Origin: CAZMYM01 sp964620325
GTDB taxonomy: Bacteria; Bipolaricaulota; Bipolaricaulia; UBA7950; UBA9294
Direction of reading: 5' to 3'
DNA length: 64,000 nucleotides
Assembly: GCA_964620325.1 (NCBI GenBank)
Contig: CAZUIM010000005.1
Location: 1 to 64,000 of the forward strand
The translations under genes were made by a program, and so were the position numbers. Shown in pieces: positions 58,668 through 64,000 of the stretch (position 1 is its first letter; every line of letters starts with the position of its first letter). Below the pieces are notes generated by a model, which ran no database searches, was not told the origin of the DNA, and was given only the letters and a program-made list of their open reading frames with translations.

Positions 58668-59278
58668 TTCAACCTCCGTCCGGCACCGGGGAAGATCAGT
58701 TGGCGCTTAATCGCGACGTCGATCAACGCCGGCGCGCTGCGAACGCCGAGCTTTCTCATCAGTCGCGCCCGATGATTCCGAACCGTGTGGACGGACCGGT
58801 TCATGGTCTCCGCGATCTCCGCGTTCTTCCGCCCTTCGGCGATCAACTGAAGGACCTCTCGTTCCCGTGGAGTCAGTTCTTCCGCGACATCGTCGACCGC
58901 TGCAAGAAGGCGCGCTCCCCCGGCGACCTGCCGGATGACGTCGATCAGGCGATCGGGCGCCTCGTCCTTCGACACGTAGCCCCAGGCCCCCAGAGCGCCG
59001 GCGCGTACCGCGTACTCCTCGTCGTCGTGCATCGACAGCACGATGACGCGCGTTTCCGGAGAGACCGTGGGGATTCGACGAACCGCCTCGAATCCGTCGA
59101 GCACCGGCATCGACAGGTCGACGAGGGCAATCTCCGGACGATGGTCGCGAACGCAGGAGAGGAGCTCGCGACCATCACCGGCCTCGGCGACGACGTCGAA
59201 GCCGGACGCGTCGAGGAGTGCCCTCACGCCCGAACGAACAACGCCATGATCGTCTCCGACTACCACCCGAATGCGCAT
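58664..59278 (-). CDS. NarL-type response regulator
   Basis: A 204-residue regulator. The receiver domain (1-120) has phospho-acceptor Asp54 in ALVDLSMP and Lys in GYVSKDEAP. The LuxR-type helix-turn-helix (about 137-195) shows LTPREREVLQLIAEGRKNAEIAE. The ATG is used; a GTG one codon earlier is possible. Its stop overlaps the prenyl-synthase start, linking this signalling system physically to hopanoid synthesis. Confidence 0.93.
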   Translation of the reverse strand: MRIRVVVGDDHGVVRSGVRALLDASGFDVVAEAGDGRELLSCVRDHRPEIALVDLSMPVLDGFEAVRRIPTVSPETRVIVLSMHDDEEYAVRAGALGAWGYVSKDEAPDRLIDVIRQVAGGARLLAAVDDVAEELTPREREVLQLIAEGRKNAEIAETMNRSVHTVRNHRARLMRKLGVRSAPALIDVAIKRQLIFPGAGRRLK

Positions 59279-59345
59279 CACATCGTCTATTGTAGGCCCA
59301 CCGACCGGCGACCGAAATGGGGAAAGCGTACCTATCCGACGTCAT

Positions 59346-59921
59346 CTACGGAAGCTCCACGCGGTGCCCGTAGGCGACGAGGCCCGCCCGCGTGTGGATG
59401 TCGAGCTTGTCCATCAGTCGTTCACAGTGTCCTTCGACCGTCTTGACGCTGATCGCCAACGCGTCCCCGATCTGCTCGTTCGATCGACCGGCGGCGATCT
59501 GCGCCAGGATCTCCCGTTCGCGAGCCGTCAGCGCGCCGTCGATCGGGATCGCCGCTCCCGCGGCAACGGCCCGAATCGCCCCCACGAGGACGTCGGAGGA
59601 CGACGCCTTTCCGACGAGGCCGGCTGCGCCGCGCTCGGCCGCCGCCGCCGCGTAGTCGGCCTCCGAATGCATCGATAGGACGAGAATGCGCGTCTCAGGG
59701 AACGACGCCCGGACCGCACCGATCAGCGACAGACCGTCGACGCCGGGGAGGGCGATGTCGAGAAGGAGGACGTCGGGGCGCGACGCACCCACGAGTTCTT
59801 CAACGTCCTCCCCGCAAGCGCAGGCTCCGACGACCTCAAGGTCGTCCTCGGCCTCGAGGAGGCGTGTCAGTCCCTCCCGCACGAGCCGATGGTCATCGAC
59901 AATCGCCACGCGAATCGCCAT
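59346..59921 (-). CDS. NarL-type response regulator (second)
   Basis: A 191-residue paralogue of the regulator at 58664. Receiver Asp55 is in VLLLDIALPG and Lys in GLVGKASS. The LuxR helix-turn-helix has LTAREREILAQIAAGRSNEQIGD. It overlaps the kinase gene by 29 bases, so it is the kinase's most direct partner. The kinase may phosphorylate both regulators. Confidence 0.93.
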   Translation of the reverse strand: MAIRVAIVDDHRLVREGLTRLLEAEDDLEVVGACACGEDVEELVGASRPDVLLLDIALPGVDGLSLIGAVRASFPETRILVLSMHSEADYAAAAAERGAAGLVGKASSSDVLVGAIRAVAAGAAIPIDGALTAREREILAQIAAGRSNEQIGDALAISVKTVEGHCERLMDKLDIHTRAGLVAYGHRVELP

Positions 59922-61140
59922 CGTGCGGCACCTCCACCGTCATCACCGTCCCGCAGCCGGGGGCCGTCTCCAGGGTCATCCGTCCTCCGGTTACATCCAG
60001 ACGCTCCTCGATCCCTCGAAGGCCGAGCCCGCGCGGCTCGTCCTCACGAAAGCCGCCGCCGTCATCCCGGATCGACAGCCGCGCCATCCGACCGGTTCGA
60101 GAGAGGACGATCTCTACCCGGTCGGCGTGCGCGTGCCGAACAACGTTCTGAAGGGCCTCCTGTGCAACGTGGAACAGGAAACTCTCGACCGACGGATCGA
60201 GCCGCACGTCGAGATCCGACCGAACGGCAATCTCAATTCCGGCCTCGTGCGAGATCGTCTCGGCCAACCGTTCGAGTGACGGAAGGAGACCAAGATCATC
60301 GAGGAGCGGCGGACGCATCGAGTAGGCCAGGGTCCGCGTCTCTCCGATTGCTTCATCGAGGATCTGGGTTACGGTCCGGTGCGTCTCTGCACCGAGGCGC
60401 TCCTTCGCCGGATTCAAATGCAGTTTCACCGCCGCAAGGGATTGGATCAGCCCGTCGTGAAGGCCGCGCGCGACGCGGCGCCGCTCCTCGTCCTGCGCCG
60501 TCATGAGCCGGCGCGACATCTCGGCAAGCTCGCACTCGCGCGCTCGAAGGGCCCGGTTCTTCCGTGCATAGATGCCGTTGAACGTCCGAATGGTGAATGC
60601 GACGACGGCGTAGACGGCGGCCGCACCGGCGAAGATCGTCGCCAAGTTGTACGCGAGGTTCCTCGGCGGATCGCCGAAGACGCTCTCGAGCGATCGATGT
60701 GGGATCACCCCGGCGTATTCGAGGAGGACGAGACCGGCGTAGAACGCGACGACGAGACCGGTGACGATCGCCCCGTGCAACGGCGGAAGGAAGGCATTCG
60801 CGTAGATCACGGTGAAGAGATAGAAGACGCTCCCGATCCACTCGCTCCCGCCGATCATGTGGACGAGGACCGTAATCAGAGCGATCTCCACCACGAAGAA
60901 GCCGACGTGAACCCGATGCAGCGCCCGGGCCGACCTCTGTCGATCGACGACCGCCTTGAACGGGAAGGTCAGGACGAACCAGACGATCGGTGCGTACATC
61001 ACCGGATTCAGATACCGGAAGCCGGTCGCGATCAGGACGACCAGCGCGACAGCGGTGAAGACGCCGAGCGTCAGACGTCGGACGAGGATCGATCGAACGA
61101 CCCCCGCCTTGAGTTCCGGGAACTCCGCGATGTCGAACAT
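59893..61140 (-). CDS. Membrane sensor histidine kinase (HisKA_3 type)
   Basis: A 415-residue NarX/DesK-like kinase. Five or six membrane helices fill residues 20-190 with almost no external domain, so it may sense the membrane itself. A short coiled coil leads to the HisKA_3 box ERRRVARGLHDGLIQSLA with phospho-acceptor His228, then an HATPase domain (NVVRHAHADRV, DDGGGF, GLGLRGIEERL). Coupled to the response regulators and hopanoid genes, it is a good candidate for a membrane-state sensor controlling hopanoids; this is inference. Confidence 0.93.
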   Translation of the reverse strand: MFDIAEFPELKAGVVRSILVRRLTLGVFTAVALVVLIATGFRYLNPVMYAPIVWFVLTFPFKAVVDRQRSARALHRVHVGFFVVEIALITVLVHMIGGSEWIGSVFYLFTVIYANAFLPPLHGAIVTGLVVAFYAGLVLLEYAGVIPHRSLESVFGDPPRNLAYNLATIFAGAAAVYAVVAFTIRTFNGIYARKNRALRARECELAEMSRRLMTAQDEERRRVARGLHDGLIQSLAAVKLHLNPAKERLGAETHRTVTQILDEAIGETRTLAYSMRPPLLDDLGLLPSLERLAETISHEAGIEIAVRSDLDVRLDPSVESFLFHVAQEALQNVVRHAHADRVEIVLSRTGRMARLSIRDDGGGFREDEPRGLGLRGIEERLDVTGGRMTLETAPGCGTVMTVEVPHDGDSRGDCR

Positions 61141-61153
61141 CCCGAGAAGCCGC

Positions 61154-61435
61154 TTACTTCAACGTCGGCGGGAGGACGATCGTGCCGAAGTTCTTTTCGT
61201 AGCGCTGGATGTTCTCGCCGATCGCTTGGTAGAGGCGCTTCATGTGCCCCGGGTTGACGACCACACGGGAGGTGAGGATCGCCCGCCCTTGCTCCGCCGT
61301 CGACTGCGCCTGAGGGTCGACGAACAGGAAATCGATGACGAATTCCTCCTTGCGATGGGAGATCAGCGCGAGATTCGAGTACTGCGCACGGCGCGTCTCG
61401 TTGTCGGCCGTGATCTGCATCTTACGTTCAGCCAT
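61154..61435 (-). CDS. DUF3467-family protein
   Basis: A 93-residue protein with the family hallmarks: YSNLALISHRKEEFVIDFLFV, then RVVVNPGHMKRLYQAIGENI. It is probably a small beta-rich cytosolic protein of unknown function. GGAGGTGAACGGTAC sets the ATG. It lies 13 bp before the kinase gene and may head the signalling/hopanoid transcript. Confidence 0.85.
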   Translation of the reverse strand: MAERKMQITADNETRRAQYSNLALISHRKEEFVIDFLFVDPQAQSTAEQGRAILTSRVVVNPGHMKRLYQAIGENIQRYEKNFGTIVLPPTLK

Positions 61436-61461
61436 GTACCGTTCACCTCCGAATCTGAAAG

Positions 61462-61490
61462 ATGGTAGCCGTTCAGCGAGAAGGGAACAA
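61462..61490 (-). promoter_or_regulatory. Possible promoter before the DUF3467 gene
   Basis: On the minus strand TTGTTC, a 17-bp spacer and TACCAT, ending 26 bp before the ATG. It could serve DUF3467, the two-component genes and the hopanoid operon. Confidence 0.4.
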
Positions 61491-61596
61491 CGAAACGACG
61501 TCTTCGGATCCTGCACGATGAGCCGACATCTCTTCTCACAGACGCCGCGAGCAATCCCGCCAAAGGCGATCACACCGCCCCCTGCGTCGATCGCGT

Positions 61597-62811
61597 CTAC
61601 GCACCGAGATGTCGGGCGAAGAACCGCTCGATCGTGTCGCGATGTCGACCGGTGAGAAGGATGTGATGGTTGCCGAGCGGCATGGTGAGGAGCTCGTCGA
61701 CCGGCTCGTCGCAGAGAACGCGGACCTGCGTTCGGCAGAGGTCGTCACGGAATGCGGCCTCTTCGACTCGTCCCTCTCGAATGAACAGCTGATCGAGACG
61801 CTCGCCGCCGATCCGGAACAGGGTGCAATCCCCGGTCGGGATCGTCCCCGCGATCCCGACACCGATTCCCGTTTCGAAGTGGCTCCGGATCGTGTAGGTC
61901 GCCGTCATCGACACGGGGCACGTGCAGTGCGCAATCCCGATGACCCGCGCGTCGGTCGCGACCGACGCGATATTCCCCATGAACGCCGGCTGCCCGATCA
62001 GAAGATGTGCGATGTAGAGCGAGAAGAGCGACTGGAGATCTCCTTCGCAGCCGGCGGGCACCCCTTCGTCGCTCAGTCGGGAGAGCGCGTAACAGCCGGT
62101 GTTCTCGAGCCGCTCGACCAGGTCAAAACAGCGGACGGTGCAGGCGGCGAGACGATGCTCGTCGACGACCGTTCGCAACCCCCCGTAAATCGCGCCTGCC
62201 GTCCGGAGGACGTCGGGGTTCGGCTCGACGACCTCTCGGGCCTTCCGGACGAATCCGTCAATCGTCCGCTTCGAGGCCGACGCCTCGCCGATTCGATCGA
62301 ACAACTGGTCGATCCCGATCTCGACCAGCTCGATCGACAGCCGTCCCCGGAGGAAGGCCCGATCGACGTCGCTGGCAACGAGCCAGTCCGACGGCTCGCC
62401 GATCAGCCCGATTCGACTGAACCGGAGAGCATCCCACGCGTCGGCGATCACCGCCTCTTGCCGGAGCGCGGCGACGATCTCCTCGGGCTCTCCAAACAGG
62501 ATGCGCCCCTCACCGCCGTCCTGACGGATTCGCGCGAGGATCTCGAGAGAGGCCGGGAGCGAGTTGTGTGTCGGATGGGCGATCAGCAGGGCGGGGGACG
62601 GCAGCTGAGCGATCGCCTTGATGACCTGCCGCTCGACCCCGCCGGTCAGAACGAGGACGGCCGCCAGTCGATCCGGCGACGGCTGATTGGCCTCAGCGAT
62701 CTCCAGATCCCCCGCGGAACGGAGACGCCGCAGCAGATCCTTCTTCAACGCCGCGAGGACCCCGCGGTCATGCAGACCGGACGCAAACACGATGACGTCG
62801 ACGCTTCTCAT
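61597..62811 (-). CDS. L-fucose/arabinose isomerase-like protein
   Basis: A 404-residue protein related to the fucose-isomerase superfamily. An N-terminal Rossmann-like part has LVLTGGVERQVIKAIAQL. A central part has GCYALSRLSDEGVPAGCEGDLQSL, with the Glu and Asp used for metal binding, then GQPAFMGNIASV and AHCTCP. It is shorter than true FucI (about 590) and is the type found in uncharacterised sugar-isomerase-like families. The ATG start gives a clean first strand. No sugar genes are adjacent, so the substrate is open. Confidence 0.8.
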   Translation of the reverse strand: MRSVDVIVFASGLHDRGVLAALKKDLLRRLRSAGDLEIAEANQPSPDRLAAVLVLTGGVERQVIKAIAQLPSPALLIAHPTHNSLPASLEILARIRQDGGEGRILFGEPEEIVAALRQEAVIADAWDALRFSRIGLIGEPSDWLVASDVDRAFLRGRLSIELVEIGIDQLFDRIGEASASKRTIDGFVRKAREVVEPNPDVLRTAGAIYGGLRTVVDEHRLAACTVRCFDLVERLENTGCYALSRLSDEGVPAGCEGDLQSLFSLYIAHLLIGQPAFMGNIASVATDARVIGIAHCTCPVSMTATYTIRSHFETGIGVGIAGTIPTGDCTLFRIGGERLDQLFIREGRVEEAAFRDDLCRTQVRVLCDEPVDELLTMPLGNHHILLTGRHRDTIERFFARHLGA

Positions 62812-63059
62812 GTTTGGATCGTACGGACGTCGGCGCAGTCCGAGCGATCCCCTCGCCAACGCCTCCGGCGGACAGCGCGCACGCCGCACGGCACCACACG
62901 CCGCATCCGGCCGGGTTCGATCTCCGGATCGCGAGGGACGCCTGACCGATCCTCGACGACCCGCCGACCGACTTGATCGACTCGGCGAACGTCGGATACG
63001 CTACGGCCCAAGCCTGTTGGGATCTGTGTGGAAACCACGGAGGAGCGAAGCGAGGGGAC

Positions 63060-64000
63060 ATGGACTTCTTGACGTCGAGGTTCTACGACAACGAGATCTG
63101 GCGGTGGTTCCTCACCCTCGGGATCATTCTGTTCGTCTGGTTCGTCGTCCGGGTCGTCATGCGCTTCGCTCTCCGGCGTCTTCACACGATCGTGTTGAGA
63201 ACAAAGACGCGGTTCGACGACCTCGTCGTCGAGCTTCTGGAGAAAACGAAGCTCCTGTTCGTCCTCGTCCTCTCCTTCTACGCCGGGTCCCTGGCGCTCG
63301 CCCTCCCCGATCCGGCCGGAAGGATCCTCCGCATCGCCTTCGTCCTGATGCTCCTCCTCCAGGCAGGATATTGGGGGAACGCCTTCGCCTCGTTCTGGAT
63401 CGATCGAACGGTCCGACGACGGATGGAGGAGGACGCGGGGACGGCAACCTCGATCGCCGCACTCGGGTTCCTCGCGAAGGTCGCGATCTGGGGCGTGGTC
63501 GTCCTCCTCGCCCTCGACAACATGGGGTTCAACATCACCGCCCTGGTCGCCGGCCTCGGAATCAGCGGAATCGCCATCGCTCTCGCCGTGCAGAATATCC
63601 TCGGCGACCTGTTCGCTTCGTTGTCGATCGTCATCGACAAGCCGTTCGTCATCGGCGATTTCATCATCGTCGGCGAGTCGATGGGCACGGTCGAACGGAT
63701 CGGTTTGAAGACGACGCGGGTCCGAAGCCTCTCCGGCGAACAGATCGTCTTTTCCAACGGCGATCTGCTCTCAAGCCGGGTCCGGAACTACAAGCGGATG
63801 TTCGAGCGGCGGATCGACTTTGCGTTCGGCGTCATCTACCAGACGCCGCCCGACGTCCTCGAGCGCATCCCGGAGATAGTTCGCGAGATCGTCGAGGCTC
63901 AGGAAGACGTCCGATTCGACCGATGCCACTTCAAGTCGTTCGGCGACTTCTCCCTCGACTTCGAGACCGTCTACTACGTGCTCGTCCCCGACTACAACAT
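63060..64000 (+). CDS. MscS-family mechanosensitive channel, 3' end outside window
   Basis: The first 313 residues run to the window edge without a stop. Three or more membrane helices (about 15-33, 60-78, 88-105, then about 128-150) precede the pore helix GLGISGIAIALAVQNILGD, which matches MscS TM3. The beta-domain follows with SIVIDKPFVIGDFIIVGE, GTVERIGLKTTRVRSLSGEQIVFSNGDL and RNYKRMFERR. It releases solutes on hypo-osmotic shock. A GAGGGGAC ribosome site precedes the ATG. Confidence 0.93.
   Translation, partial: MDFLTSRFYDNEIWRWFLTLGIILFVWFVVRVVMRFALRRLHTIVLRTKTRFDDLVVELLEKTKLLFVLVLSFYAGSLALALPDPAGRILRIAFVLMLLLQAGYWGNAFASFWIDRTVRRRMEEDAGTATSIAALGFLAKVAIWGVVVLLALDNMGFNITALVAGLGISGIAIALAVQNILGDLFASLSIVIDKPFVIGDFIIVGESMGTVERIGLKTTRVRSLSGEQIVFSNGDLLSSRVRNYKRMFERRIDFAFGVIYQTPPDVLERIPEIVREIVEAQEDVRFDRCHFKSFGDFSLDFETVYYVLVPDYN

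Noticed and set aside
1..64000. Frequent GATCG/CGATC words across the window
   Set aside because: Noticeable by eye but probably codon-pair bias of a GC-rich genome (many Ile, Asp and Arg codons); cannot be quantified here.

Overview
The window is GC-rich bacterial chromosome. It uses many GTG and some TTG starts, has strong GGAGG-type ribosome binding sites and is packed into long, tightly overlapping operons. An AOR-family tungsten/molybdenum aldehyde oxidoreductase, a two-subunit class I fumarase and a two-gene ATP-citrate lyase next to isocitrate dehydrogenase and aconitase point to an anaerobe, probably one able to run the TCA cycle reductively. It also makes hopanoids through the MEP route. 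The lineage cannot be fixed from sequence alone; an uncultured phylum is plausible.

Layout. 1-1.4 kb: a 47-bp tandem repeat and a decayed subtilisin-like lipoprotease. 1.6-3.5 kb: an ECF sigma factor followed by a repetitive protein of unknown function. 3.6-7.9 kb: a drug/metabolite-type transporter, a 19-residue Lys-rich peptide, a LysW-like zinc-ribbon protein, an acetyltransferase, a Na/phosphate cotransporter with a PhoU tail, and a LapA-domain protein. 7.9-8.6 kb is gene-poor. 8.6-11.6 kb is a stress island (Hsp20, zinc ribbon, groES, groEL, a coiled-coil mini-protein). 12.0-13.2 kb is a complete IS481-like element with an 8-bp target duplication. 13.4-19.4 kb is a plus-strand operon: IclR regulator, EamA transporter, a GlpABC-like three-part flavin/iron-sulfur dehydrogenase and a glycerol-dehydrogenase homologue.

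40.0-19.4 kb (minus strand) is one apparent 20-gene operon. It has a branched-chain-amino-acid-type ABC importer (all five parts), three shikimate-pathway homologues (AroA-, AroC- and AroD-like), three cupins, an Old-Yellow-Enzyme-type reductase, an AOR, two zinc alcohol dehydrogenases, a creatininase-fold hydrolase, a U32-like TIM-barrel protein, an Ldh2-type dehydrogenase, fumarase and malic enzyme. It reads as uptake and stepwise oxidation of a polar organic acid or cyclitol into malate and pyruvate. The AroD, AroC and AroA homologues each lack residues that are catalytic or substrate-binding in the canonical enzymes. This looks like a repurposed shikimate module and is the best candidate here for an undescribed system.

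47.8-40.5 kb: aconitase, a second IclR regulator, isocitrate dehydrogenase and both ATP-citrate lyase subunits. 48.0 kb: a small PKD lipoprotein. 61.4-48.4 kb: a DUF3467 protein, a sensor kinase, two NarL-type response regulators, then a hopanoid operon whose genes overlap by a few bases (prenyl synthase, hpnH, hpnG, ispG, squalene-hopene cyclase, ispH, yjbQ, hpnC, hpnD, hpnE). 61.6-64.0 kb: a fucose-isomerase-like protein and the start of an MscS channel that runs off the window. I saw no rRNA, tRNA or CRISPR array.
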